This document shows positions 9,840 through 19,505 of a DNA stretch of 44,000 nucleotides, one piece after another. Positions within the stretch are counted from its first letter, which is position 1; every line of letters begins with the position of its first letter. The notes under the pieces were generated by a model. The model was given only the letters and a program-made list of their open reading frames with translations, was not told the origin of the DNA and did no database searches. Position numbers and translations under genes: made by a program. The DNA is from Solicoccozyma terricola (lineage: Eukaryota > Basidiomycota > Tremellomycetes > Filobasidiales > Piskurozymaceae). The DNA is taken from NCBI GenBank assembly GCA_001600875.1, contig BCLD01000002.1, positions 471,678-515,677 of the forward strand, read 5' to 3'.

Positions 9840-11409
9840 TCTGGGCCCTATTCCCGCTCAGCACTTGATCCCCAAAACCTTCGAGCTTTCTCCCGAGAAT
9901 GGATGTTGGCGTACTTGTTGTTCTCTGGTCCATAGCGGGAGAGGGATGTGGAGATGGGAAGGTGTGGAGAATAGCGACTGCGAGAGATTGGGAAGTGGAG
10001 TTCATCTTTAATGTCGAGCGCGTAAAGAGGAGCAATAGAAACGCACCGATGTCTTGTCCACTGAATGAATCATTGGAGATGATAAACCTCTCACCGCCCG
10101 ACTGAGGGATCGTCAAAGCGAGGAAATGAGCGAGAGCGACGTCTCCTACCTGGGACGGGGGACTCATTGCCAACATCAACTCCACAACAACGTTTAGTAA
10201 CTAGCGGGAGCACTTCTTACATCGATCCAGTTTCCTGCAGAGGCCGTGAGATCATCATCGGTCTTCTTACCAATACAGCCCAAAGGTGGCGACCGAGCTG
10301 TTGATCTTCTCCGGCGAATCGACCTGATGGATAATCGGTCCAAAAACGCATGGCGGATTGATATCGCGAAATCCCAACCTGGTTTCTCTTTCCCCAAAAG
10401 CTCCCAAGCGCTTTTATTTTTCTCAGCGAGTGTCTTGGAAGCTCGATATTTATCACCTCCTGGACCGTCCATTTCCCTCTTTCTCGACGACATCGGGGGA
10501 ATAGTGGTTCCAGTCGGATTCAGTGAATGTGTAGGGTGGACCTGAGTGTTTGGCGCCAGAGGGGGAGGGTGAGATGATGGCGGCGACGGAGGAGGTGACT
10601 ACCATTCGTTGGAGATTGGGGCTGGTGGCGGTTGGGTGTACATAATCAGGCAAGAAAAGGGGAAGAATACCGAAAGCAGGAGATGGAACACTTACTTATT
10701 CTTCAGAGCCAACTTCATGATACCAATAGTACCTTGCACAGCAGGGTTGATAAGTTTTTCTGAAGTGGCTGCGTCGAAGTAGACTCTGATGAAGTAATGG
10801 AGAGTGGCACGTTAGGTTCTGACCGATGACCATGTAGAGAGCTGTACATTAAGGGTGTGGACTTAGAAGCAGTGTGTGCTGTGAACATTCAAGAAGTCCG
10901 AGAGAGGATTCACATTGTTAGCTAACCCTGAAGTATCGCCGTCGAGCAGAGCAAGGGAGGAGAGCTTACCGATTCCATCAACATCTTTGACTGCCTCATC
11001 GAAGCTTCCTGCCTGCTTTTCCCAGAGGCATCAGGCCAAGGAGATTCAGCTCTCGTTTCCCGACTCACCTTCGCGATATCCTCCACAATGACATACTTAA
11101 AGTCTCCCACTCCTTTAAACAGGTCAACGAGGTACTGTCCTTTCTCCTTTGATCGAACAGTTCCTCGGACTTTGGATCCTCGAGTGAGGAGGGTGGAGCA
11201 GAGGTGGGCTGCGATGAAGCTTGATGCTCCTGAGACGAGGACGGTGGATCCTGGTTTGTCAGGTTTAGATGCACGTCGACCCTTGTCACTCTGATGGGTC
11301 CTCCAGCCTGCTTCGTTCCAGCCCTGGATTTGGTCGGCTGCAGCAGCCGCATGAGGAACAAGCCCACCATGATGGTGGCAGAGAGGAGCATGACATTGTC
11401 GACCTTCAT
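9840..11409 (-). CDS. NAD(P)-dependent reductase, extended SDR family (Gre2/dihydroflavonol-reductase-like)
   Basis: A multi-exon gene on the minus strand. The Rossmann start STVLVSGASSFIAAHL (about 11210-11250) gives the nucleotide-binding loop. INPAVQGTIGIMKLAL precedes an intron, then PNLQRMVVTSSVAAI, and YRASK (10434-10448) supplies the catalytic Tyr-x3-Lys. FGPIIHQVDSPEKIN follows, and GDVALAHFLAL plus GERFIISN mark the C-terminal substrate domain. The C-terminal SKVLGIK motif lies near 9870. The first ATG at 11409 opens a hydrophobic segment (VMLLSATIMVGLFLMRLL), suggesting a membrane anchor, but this frame joins the Rossmann frame only if one base is missing near 11280 in a short A run. 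Family members reduce aldehydes, ketones or sterol-like carbonyls; the substrate cannot be told. It lies about 230 bp downstream of, and co-oriented with, the BBE-like oxidase. Confidence 0.8.
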
Positions 11410-11636
11410 GATGTCGGGCTGCCGATATTCTCAACTCGTACCAAATTCGAGATGGGCATTTTCCTTCCGTCTGTGCATCCGGGGAAATCTTCCGAGGAAC
11501 GAAATGTCCTCGAGCAAGTATACCAAGTAAAGAAGCATTCGAGGATTACAAACTACAAATCCCAACCAGACAGTCCACGGCACAGGCACGACCTAAACAT
11601 TTACCATAGGCCAGGAGAAGACAACTGCTTTACTGG
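11410..11636 (-). other. Short intergenic gap between two co-oriented metabolic genes
   Basis: About 230 bp, presumably the 3' UTR of the BBE-like gene and the promoter of the reductase. No terminator or regulatory motif stands out. Confidence 0.4.
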
Positions 11637-13642
11637 TCACTCAGCTTTCCCCGCCGGCTTGATGGGGAACCACTTGTTAAACACCTCATTCGGATCGTAT
11701 TGGCTTTGACCTTCTGGAGCTCCGAGTATTTTGTGCCATACAACGTTTTCGATCTGTCCACGCCCTCAACGTCGGTGACTGTAGGGAAGCATCATGTGAG
11801 CATCATCCTGTTGATAGCGGCCCTCCCACTCACATAAATTGGCATATACCGGCGCCTCCCCAATCTCACCGACGTAGAACCCACCCGTACTCGTCAGCAT
11901 GGCCAACACCTCCCTCGCATCCCGAACTTCCTGAGCGGCCTTCTCCCTATCCGCTTCAGCTTTTGACTGCCACGCCACCATCGTCATGACGTTGATATAC
12001 TCATGCCTGCCAGTAAATGCCATGTCCTCTTTACCAGCCGCATTCAAGAGTTTGTGGGAAGGTATGAAATCGAAGAAAACCATCGTGTGGGTGTAGATTG
12101 AGGTCGTGCGGATTTTCATCAAACGATCACATAACGAGATCCACTTGAGGCCAGTGGGAACTGCAGGTACAACGTGAGTCTCGGCGTAGCAAGAGAGGCC
12201 ATATTGGACCACGGTGCTATTGGCCGCCGGATAAGGTGCTACGATGCCTTGCTTGAAGGTTGAGATGCAAGCTGCGAGGCGTTCTAAATTCAGCAGCATG
12301 AGAGACCAACGAGAGAACAGGCACGTACGTAGATCCCAGATGACCTTGAAGCAACCTTCAGCATCCGCCGCTTCCCCGTTGTAAAACATAATGAGCTGGA
12401 TGTTGGGCTGTCATGGAAGCAGCCTTCGTCAGCGGGAGACGAGTGACCTGATGCATATGCGCACACTCTCACCTCACCGAGCCGCCATCCACAGAATAAC
12501 ATACACGAAGCTTCCATATTGGTATCCCCGTTCTCTTCATACCATTCTGAATCGCCTGCATGAGCTTGCCTGCATCACTTTCACCCTCCTTCTTGTTCTC
12601 CTCCTTGGTCGGGAAAGGAATCTTCACCACACCAAGCCAGATCATATTCTTTTGCTCATGAGCACGGTAGGTAAATGAGGTGACCACGCCAAAGTTAGAA
12701 CCGCCGCCTCTAAGGGCGTTGAAGAGGTCCGCATTGGAGGTGAGCGATCCGACGAGACGCTCAAGCGTACCAGTGATGATTGTCGCAGAGAGGAGGTTAT
12801 CGATCACTAGTCCATACCGACCTGAGAGAAACCCGTAGCCCCCTCCGAGGGTAAGCTTGTGGGCAGCACACGGTGAGCTGGCAGTCTGGGTGGACTCTCT
12901 CTTTCGCCACTCACCCCGGCAACTCCGGTATCGTTTATTGTCCGCTCCCACGCAAGCCAAATCGTATTTGACAGCCTCATTATCCACATCGACCCATCTC
13001 GCACCAGCTTGAGCCGTGACAGTCTTGTTCTCAGGATCGACGGTGACCTTGTTCATGTATCGGTTGAGGTCGAGAACGATACCGCCCTCGGAGGAAGCGG
13101 CAGTGGAGAATGAGTGACCACCGCCTGGGAGAACGAGAGTTCGTTAACTCCAATTGTCCGAGTCACAGATGGGAAGATCGAGGCTCTGCCGGAACACTCG
13201 TTGGCCATCACAAAAGGGCTCCATTTACACATTCTGAGAACACCACCTCCACGCACCAACACATCGTCCTTCGAAGGCAAACATGATCTTGGCTCCTAGT
13301 ACGACAAAGCCCTCTCCACACTCTGCACTCACCCTTCACAGCTAGATCAACCTTCTCTCTCACCGCCACCTCCAGCACTCTCAAGATATCCTCGTCATCC
13401 TTGGGATACACCACGATCCCTGCCTTCTTCTCGCTTGAAGCGCACCATCGAACTATGGATTGGGCATAGGTGGGGTCAGAAGGAAGAATGATGTCACCCT
13501 TGATGGCGGACTTGAGTTTGTCGAACGATGTGGGAGAGATGGGAACAGGGGGAAGAGATGAAGTCTTGTTGAACATATTGATGTTTGGCTGCAGGTTGAG
13601 TGTGCGGTGATAGACTGGATCGAGGGGAGGCCGCAGGGCCAT
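11637..13642 (-). CDS. Berberine-bridge-enzyme-like FAD-linked oxidase
   Basis: A multi-exon gene starting with ATG at 13642. An N-terminal FAD-binding half includes GIVVYPKDDEDILRVLEVA, then after an intron GGGHSFS (13111-13125, His of the flavin site), DLNRYMNKVTVDPENKTVTA, and LTLGGGYGFLSGRYGLVIDN, the PP-loop-like hallmark. Then FNALRGGGSNFGVVT appears, and the C-terminal BBE motif YDPNEVFNKWFP ends at 11637. Introns have clear GT-AG borders (for example 58 nt before TDVEGVDR). Two single-base frame breaks disturb it: one extra G near 12943 and one A missing near 11692, both in short homopolymers, so they may be sequencing errors. BBE-like enzymes oxidise alcohols, amines or sugars with covalent FAD. 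No signal peptide is seen. The adjacent reductase suggests a shared pathway. Confidence 0.85.
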
Positions 13643-14673
13643 CTGTCTTTATACTTTGTCCAGCTATCTGTCATGCGTCCGTACACCCTGGATCGAAGGG
13701 GAATAATCCCCCCTACCTTGATAAGATTTGAGGGTCAGATTGTTGAAGGTGACTCCTTGATGATGATAGTCGCCAGGTCTGTGATAGATTTTCATATCCT
13801 TCAAATGACTATGAATGGTTTAAACAAAAGGAATATGGCGATACTCAGCCTTGGCACTGTTATTCGATCGGGGTTGCAGGCAGGTGAAAGTATTGGAAAT
13901 GGGTGATGCGACAGCCCGCTCGGTCGACCTGATCCCCTGTTATTCGCTGGTTCTCGCCTGAATGCCAACTGATGGTCCGGTGGATGGTGTCGGAGGTGGG
14001 CCTACTGGGAGTATGGAAGGGAGACGTTACATCTACAAGGTGACTCCCTGCTTGGTGGTGTTGGGACAAGGCTGGAGTGAGACCTGTCCTCGAGGGATAT
14101 TTTTCTCCAACCCTTCTTCAACACTTGCTTCGAAGGCCAGATCAGGCTCTGACGCGCGATTGGTAGAACAAGGTTATTAGGGAGAATAGAATACGGTAGA
14201 TTTCTGTAGAGAAATCTTTGACAAGTGCTTGACCGTCCCCTGCCATTTAAGGTGGGCTTGCATTGCGTTTGCCTATCTATGTTCGCAACCCAGGCAAAGA
14301 CTGGAATCGGCAACAGCTGAATGGCCATGCCTCCTGAAGGGGTTCTAGACAGTTTGGAAACCCTCGTTTACGAATCCGTTGATTTGGTCAAAGTTGGTAC
14401 AACCCCTCCTCCTTGTGGTTGCGCGATTACACTGAAACAGTTCTCACAAACAATGACTGCGAGCGTGAAGATTGGAGAAACGCGTTTCAGCCCCTAACCC
14501 CGTTTCTTCGTGTTTTGTTATTCTGAATCAGCCTGATCGACCGCTAGCGACCTCCACTCTACTCTATGGTTCGAACAGACGGATCTGATAGATATATTAG
14601 ACTCTCGTTTACCATCGGAGAATGTTCCAACAGCCGCACTTTCCAACCCGGTCCATCTTCGCACATCTCCAAC
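13643..14673. other. Intergenic, no recognisable gene
   Basis: It lies between the start of the BBE-like gene and the kinase start. Short frames on both strands show no domain. It presumably contains the two outward-facing promoters of the divergent genes at 13642 and 14674. Confidence 0.45.
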
Positions 14674-15402
14674 ATGAACATTATCTGCCCTGGATTCACT
14701 CAAATCCGCCGCCTTGGAGAAGGTGGCTTTGTCGTCGGTTATCTTGCCAAATGGCAGTCCAATGATGAGGTGAGGTTCAAGGAGGCACAAGGGGATGTGT
14801 CACTGAGCTCTGATGCGCGTCGTACCCGTATGGATGGATGGCTTCGACAGCTTTGTGCTGTCAAGGTTGTAAAAGCAAGATTTCTCTCTCCGATCAACAA
14901 GCTTTTAACGACGAGGTGTTTGCCCTTCGTCAGCTTTCCCATTCAAACGTGGTCAGATTCATAGACGTGGTGCACTATCAAACTAACAATTGCATAGTCA
15001 TGGAGTACTGCCGAGGTGGCGACTTGCATTCCCTCTTGAACAGACTATTGAATGCGGTTGAGTTGGCCAGGCAGGTGGTGTGCGAGGGTAGAGGCGCAAT
15101 GCCGACCGGTCGACGTATCTCTCAGCGGTAGCATCCCCGAAGCCCGAGTTATTTCTATCCAGATGCAACTGCTTCTCGCATGGCATCATTGCCACCACTC
15201 CTATCGAGGCGAGTGGACACTACTGCACCGCGATATCAAGCCGGAAAATGGTACGCGATCTGGACTGCCGTTGAAAACTGTGCAAGCTACTGATCAGCTA
15301 CTGATCATTGACGTTCATTCACAAGTGCTGTTTGCCACGGGAGGTGTCGTCAAGCTCGCCGACTTTGGTCTTGCTAAGATCCTTGACAACGGCATTCAGC
15401 TT
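14674..15402 (+). pseudogene. NIMA-like (NEK) Ser/Thr kinase, truncated in the activation segment
   Basis: ATG at 14674 starts the kinase N-lobe with Gly-loop LGEGGFVVGYLAKW. An intron with donor GTGAGG near 14773 follows, then CAVKVV (ATP-binding Lys), NVVRFIDVVHYQTNNCIVME and YCRGGDLHSLL. After another intron come LLHRDIKPEN (catalytic loop), a third intron, and GGVVKLADFGLAKIL (DFG). The hinge sequence EYCRGGDL and the DFGLAK motif fit NEK kinases. One A appears to be missing after KVV (about 14870). Coding ends abruptly near 15402 after ...NGIQLA, before the activation-loop TPxYMxPE, where an opposite-strand NB-ARC sequence starts. The product would be catalytically dead. Confidence 0.8.
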
Positions 15403-15739
15403 GCTGCGCTCGGGTCCAGCTCGCGGAGCAGTGCTATACCGTCCACGACCGGCAGTCCTTCGTGCAGCTCGATGCGGCGCTCCGGTGGCGCAAGCATCAC
15501 CGGTAGGTTCAGCGGCACCCGGGTGGTGATGAGCAACTGCAAACCGCGCGGAGCGTTGAGGTTCATCTCGACCAGCGCGCGCACGTCCTCGTCGACGATG
15601 CTCCCGGCGTCGTCGAGCAAATCCTCGAAGTTATCCAACAGTAGGATGTAGTGAGCATTGGGGTTAAGCGCGTCGAGCAGCCGCGAGATCTTTTCTTGGG
15701 TCGTGAGGCTTGCCGCGGTCCAAGCCTGATTCAGCAACA
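15403..15739 (-). pseudogene. C-terminal part of a TIR-NB-ARC protein (Walker B to GLP region)
   Basis: An open minus-strand frame includes QEKISRLLDALNP, then YILLLDNFEDLLDD (Walker B, 15619-15647), LQLLITTRVPL (RNBS-B/sensor) and EGLPVVDGIALLREL. This is the normal NB-ARC continuation of the segment at 16016-16823. It is GC-rich, intron-free and bacterial in style. The frame ends at a TGA only because it runs into the kinase relic at about 15400, so the ARC2 and repeat domains are absent. Confidence 0.75.
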
Positions 15740-16015
15740 TCCGACATCTTCTGCACTTTTCTCCCTCTCGCTCATATCCTCGAGCTCCTCGTCGAGATGA
15801 CTTTTTACCTCTGTGGTGTGCCGGTCGCGTACGGAACCACCAAGACGTTGACCAACGAGAGCGTAAGGAACTGTGAAGGTGATCTCGTGGCGTACAAGCC
15901 GACGATCATTGTCGGTGTTCCCGCGATTTGGGAATTGATTCGGTGAGTATATCGGGAGAAGCTGTCGTTATACAAGCACGATACTGAAGGTTCCTCTTAT
16001 ACAGCAAGGGAATCG
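15740..16015 (+). pseudogene. Acyl-CoA synthetase (FAA type) exon fragment inserted in the TIR-NB-ARC gene
   Basis: The plus strand reads DIFCTFLPLAHILELLVEM, then GVPVAYGTTKTLT and PTIIVGVPAIWELIR. After a clean 62-nt GT-AG intron (15943-16004, GTGAGTAT...TATACAG) comes KGIVIG. This is the A5-A6 region of eukaryotic long-chain acyl-CoA synthetases. Both ends stop abruptly where opposite-strand NB-ARC coding resumes. The retained intron shows the piece came from genomic DNA, not a reverse-transcribed mRNA. Confidence 0.8.
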
Positions 16016-16823
16016 TCATCGGCGCGCTCGCTGCGGAGCATCCTGGCGCAATCGAGAAAGATGCGCTCCAGGGTTATACCGTTGGTGCGGGTGCTCTCGT
16101 AGACGATGCCTTCGATGGGGATGGAGTCTTCGGTGTGGGGCAAGTCCTCCTCCTCGATGTCGCGCAGGGCTTTGGTGGCAAAGGCCGTCTTGCCCATACC
16201 ACCGCGGCCGATGATCGTCACGAGCCGCGTCGTGCGGTCCGCGAGCCACCGCTTGAACTCCACCAGTTGTTCGCGGATGCCCCGCTCGATGCCAGTAAGG
16301 TCGCTCGATTGCATTTCCCAGCGCTTGCACGCCTCGCGCAGCGTATCGAGCTTCGGTAGAAACCGCCTGGGGTCGGAGGCCGCGCTCTGAGCCACTTCGA
16401 ACGCCTCGATCAGGCCGCGTAGCACCTTGTGGTAGTTCGCCGCCAGGTCGTGCAGCCGTTTCGCGACGCGGTAGACACCCGCTGCATAGTTCTCGCGCAT
16501 GTCGATATAGTTGAAGACCGCAAGCACACGGGGAACGGTGCAATTGCGTACCAGCAGCGGGATGATGGGCAAATGGCGGTTGAGCGCGTGGTACCATTCG
16601 CTCTTGACCTGTATCGAAAGCACCTATGAGGGCGTGAGCAGGACGACCAGCGCCCAGGCAGCGCTCAGGCCCTCGTCGATCGACGATCCGCGCCATCGGG
16701 GATGCGCCTGACATCGAGCCAGACGGCGAACTGCTGCCCGACGAGATCATCATATAGGCGGAGCGCTACATCTTCGCCGTCGGCACGGTCGTAACTAATG
16801 AAGACCGCGGCAGTCGAGGTCAT
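16016..16823 (-). pseudogene. N-terminal part of a TIR-NB-ARC protein (TIR and P-loop)
   Basis: ATG at 16823 opens AAVFISYDRADGEDVALRLY (TIR beta-A and box 1) and VWLDVRRIPDG. After a frame break near 16680 come SSIDEGLSAAWALVVLLTPS, an in-frame TAG (about 16625), and QVKSEWYHALN with the conserved Glu region. A helical linker follows, then VTIIGRGGMGKTAFATKAL (P-loop, about 16185-16207). TIR-NB-ARC proteins act as NAD-consuming or signalling immune sensors in bacteria, plants and some fungi. GC content is higher than in neighbouring genes and there are no introns, suggesting bacterial origin or contamination. The frameshift and stop make it a pseudogene as given. Confidence 0.75.
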
Positions 16824-16971
16824 TGTAATTCTGATGATTTCAGGCGAGGGAGGGGGTGGTATGTGAGCTGTGGGATGGCTTTCGAGATTGTTGTAGATTG
16901 ATTGGATAGTCCGTTCTTCCTCGGCAGCCTGGTAAGAAGAAGGAAAAAGGAACGACGAGTAAATGGATACC

Positions 16972-17457
16972 ATGCTAAGGCTCAAAAGACAACCAGCCCA
17001 GAAACGTGTACCAGGTTTTGCTGAGGATCACTCACAGAGCGTTCCTCATTCTCATGATCCACTTCTTGCCGCTTCTCCTCGCTTTCACAATCTTCATGAG
17101 GTCGGTGCTCCTCGGGATGCATTGGTACATGTGGGTGATTCATTTCCGCTTGTTGAGATCATTTTACCCGTGTTAAGGACCTTGACTGTGGACTCGATGC
17201 GGCTCGGAATGAGTGATCCACTTCGTGGGATACTTGACGCGCGATGGGAGAATGGTAATGACTTTGGCGAACAGAGGGCCGTCATGTATAGTAAAATAGT
17301 AAAACATATGCTAAAATGGCATAGGGAAGTTGGCCGAGCTCTGTACTCGGTGCCGCCCGCCTGCCAAGACTGGGCACCAGCGTCCAACGTATCTGTTACC
17401 GCCAGCAGTTGCTGTTTTGCCACATCTCACGGCGTGACCAGAACAAATCTGACATGA
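16972..17457 (+). CDS. Hypothetical ORF, about 160 aa
   Basis: One open frame starts MLRLKRQPAQKRVPG and includes DSFPLVEIILPVLRTLTVDS and YSKIVKHMLKWHREVGRALY. Composition is plausible for a protein, but there is no domain I recognise, and other frames in the same interval are also open. It begins about 150 bp upstream of the TIR start, on the opposite strand. Treat it as weakly supported. Confidence 0.25.
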   Translation: MLRLKRQPAQKRVPGFAEDHSQSVPHSHDPLLAASPRFHNLHEVGAPRDALVHVGDSFPLVEIILPVLRTLTVDSMRLGMSDPLRGILDARWENGNDFGEQRAVMYSKIVKHMLKWHREVGRALYSVPPACQDWAPASNVSVTASSCCFATSHGVTRTNLT

Positions 17458-17951
17458 TTCTTGCAGTTACCTGCAGGGTCATTTATAGTTGTTGGGTTTT
17501 CAAGGCCCGGGTTCGAATCTGTAACAATAATGCCGCTTCTTGCCTGGGGTCGTCGCCGTTTGTCAGCTCTAACCTTAACAAGGTGGGTTTCTCGACGCAA
17601 CTTTTGTACTCAGCTAACACTGGTCCTAGGAGCTTGCCACAGCTACTAGGGCACCCTGGGGATTGGGATTTCTGCGCCTTTCCAGGCTGCTCATGGTTCT
17701 CGTCATCGCTTTTGCATGACATACGGTATTCCTCATCCCACTTCCAACTCGATCCTCGATTGTGACCGATTGTGGTGAGTGACCATGCTGGATCATCGTC
17801 GGCCTTGGCTACCATAGCCTCGCCACCGTCGTCATTGTTGTTGCTGTTTCCCCATCGCCGACTTGGTTGTTCCTTCTTCTTGAAACCCTGACCATTTGGT
17901 CCTTCTCGATAACTATCCTTTCCGTCTTTCCTGTTCTCTTCGTTGTGCCAG
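17458..17951. other. No recognisable gene
   Basis: It contains a lone tRNA B-box-like GGTTCGAATC at about 17510 without a foldable tRNA around it. Nothing else can be supported. Confidence 0.4.
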
Positions 17952-18246
17952 CGAGCTTGTGTCAGAGTCTCAGCAGTATGCGTTGGTGTACCGATGTGAG
18001 TTCGTTGCGTGCGTGCGTCCTCTCCACAGCGACTGACGTTGCCGCTTCCCAGCCGTCATACACGGCTACCTCGACATGCTCGACGAGGAAACGCAAGCTG
18101 CCGAAGAAGCCCAAGAGGCACAAGATGACCTTCACGACGCCGTTCGCGGCAACAGCTCCAGCTCAGCTGGCGGCATACATTTCGACGAGGATAGACATAT
18201 CAAGAGAATATCAAAAGGAGAGCGTCGCCGACTGAGCTCAGTGGAG
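17952..18246 (+). repeat. Subtelomere-like dispersed repeat, copy 1
   Basis: A sequence of about 290 bp beginning GAGCTTGTGTCAGAGTCTCA and ending GTCGCCGACTGAG...GTGGA recurs at 26150-26432 in the same orientation, with scattered substitutions and short indels. One frame encodes an acidic helical peptide, LDEETQAAEEAQ. Its partner sits 110 bp from a TTAGGG tract, hence the subtelomere suggestion. Confidence 0.85.
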
Positions 18247-19077
18247 TGAGTCTGATGACAAGGGCGAGCTTCCGCAAGTCGTGCAGGACGGGTGGGTCGG
18301 GGGCCGCGACGCTGCTTCATAATGAGGCGTGATTAGAGGGAGGCCTTCCCATTGTATCATTTTGAACGACAGAAGGCAACCCCAGCGTAGCAACTGTCAA
18401 CTGCTCGCTTTGGCTTGTCTAAGATGAGCTGTCAAAACCAGCATGAATCGTTGATTCACAGGTCTTCCATGCCTAACAGTTGAGGACCAAATGTTGGCAA
18501 GCTATGCAAATCAATTTTAGTATTGTAAACCCCCTCAGAGCGGAAGACCTCGGACTAACTTTCCTCCTTGTGTTCCCAAAACCAATATCTGTGGGTAATT
18601 TACCATCTACTGAAGGTGTGTTGATATCTCTTGTCAACTCCGTTCAAGGTTGCATATCTATAGACACAACAACATTTCAGCTCCCTCCAAGGCTCATTTT
18701 TCCAACTGAGTGCAACCAACCTTGTCTCAAGTGACCAGCATCCCTGCTGAGCTTCTCCAAACCATACAACTGTCACGGACCTTAGGACTATCACCGAGGA
18801 CTTGACTAAGAACTGGAGGCCTCTTGTCTCTTGCTGACTAAGAGTTGCCAACTATGACTTGATGCAGTGATGACTTGATGACTCAGGAGGTGGTGTGATA
18901 GTCCAACCTTGTTTGTATGACAAGGGAATTGACATATGATAATCTTTCCTGAGGAAAGAGTACAAGAGGGGTGTCTACAACAGTGATCTTGGTTTCCTTA
19001 CGTACCTGTTCTGCATGGTGGCAACAGGGTGGCAAAGGTGGATGTACCTGTTTACACAAACAGACCAGGTGACTTCC
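18247..19077. other. No recognisable gene; possible LTR debris
   Basis: GGAGGTGGTGTGATAGTCC at about 18885-18903 looks like a polypurine tract followed by an LTR start, but no coding sequence of a retroelement is recognisable upstream. Otherwise unassigned. Confidence 0.3.
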
Positions 19078-19080
19078 ATG

Positions 19081-19125
19081 TTCCGGGCTTCAATGTTCCG
19101 GGCTTCCATGTTCCGGGCTCCCATG
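19081..19125 (+). repeat. 15-bp tandem repeat, three units
   Basis: Three consecutive units close to TTCCGGGCTTCCATG, with one or two substitutions between units. Confidence 0.85.
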
Positions 19126-19407
19126 ATCAGGTGGCTGTTACTGACAACCCATGCCTGGGCTTGAGGTTTGGTTCATAACAACAACACACAATTCTCCCCA
19201 TCTGCATCCAGAGAACAAGCTGTATACACCTTTACAGATATATTCATGGTGTTTGCGATACCCACTATACTGAGACTGCCACGGACGCTTCAGCCAGAGC
19301 ACATACATCATGCACCGGGAGCTCGTCGTAAGACCCCACAGTACAAATATGTCGACGGCGACTTCGCGGATAGCGTTACCAGGATGGAGAATCTACTGCG
19401 GTTATCG

Positions 19408-19457
19408 TGTTGAATCTCAGCACTCTTCATGCGGGTGTGTCATGGCCACGTGGGCTG
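19408..19457 (+). repeat. Short dispersed repeat starting TGTTGAATCTCAGCACTC
   Basis: About 50 bp (TGTTGAATCTCAGCACTCTT ... CACGTGGGC) is shared with 27152-27201. The TGTT start suggests an LTR terminus of a further Copia family, but neither a full LTR nor a polypurine tract is visible. Confidence 0.5.
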
Positions 19458-19505
19458 TTCTAAAGTCGAAACAAGGTAGCCCTAAGGGAACTTCAGGCTG
19501 ATTGA
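19458..19505 (+). pseudogene. rns: Possible NUMT: 3' end of mitochondrial SSU rRNA
   Basis: AAGTCGAAACAAGGTAGCC followed by TAAGGGAACTTCAGGCTGA matches the conserved 3' terminus of bacterial-type small-subunit rRNA (helix 45 region). The deviations from the bacterial consensus (GAAAC for GTAAC) are typical of fungal mitochondria. It is under 50 bp long, hence the moderate confidence. Confidence 0.45.

Noticed and set aside
16972..17457. Membrane protein on the plus strand (frame reading LILMIHFLPLLLAFTIFM)
   Set aside because: A hydrophobic frame exists at about 17035-17175 but it stops soon and has no start. It is a shifted frame of the longer hypothetical ORF.
17495..17525. tRNA gene suggested by GGTTCGAATC
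   Set aside because: Only the B-box-like T-loop is present. The T-stem does not pair and no acceptor, D or anticodon arms can be folded around it. At most it is SINE debris.
19081..19125. CRISPR-like array
   Set aside because: The 15-bp units are directly adjacent, with no spacers, and the genome is eukaryotic.
18885..19200. LTR of a further retroelement (TGTGATAGTCC after GGAGGTGG)
   Set aside because: No second copy, no clear 3' end and no retroelement coding sequence upstream, so the call rests on a start motif alone.
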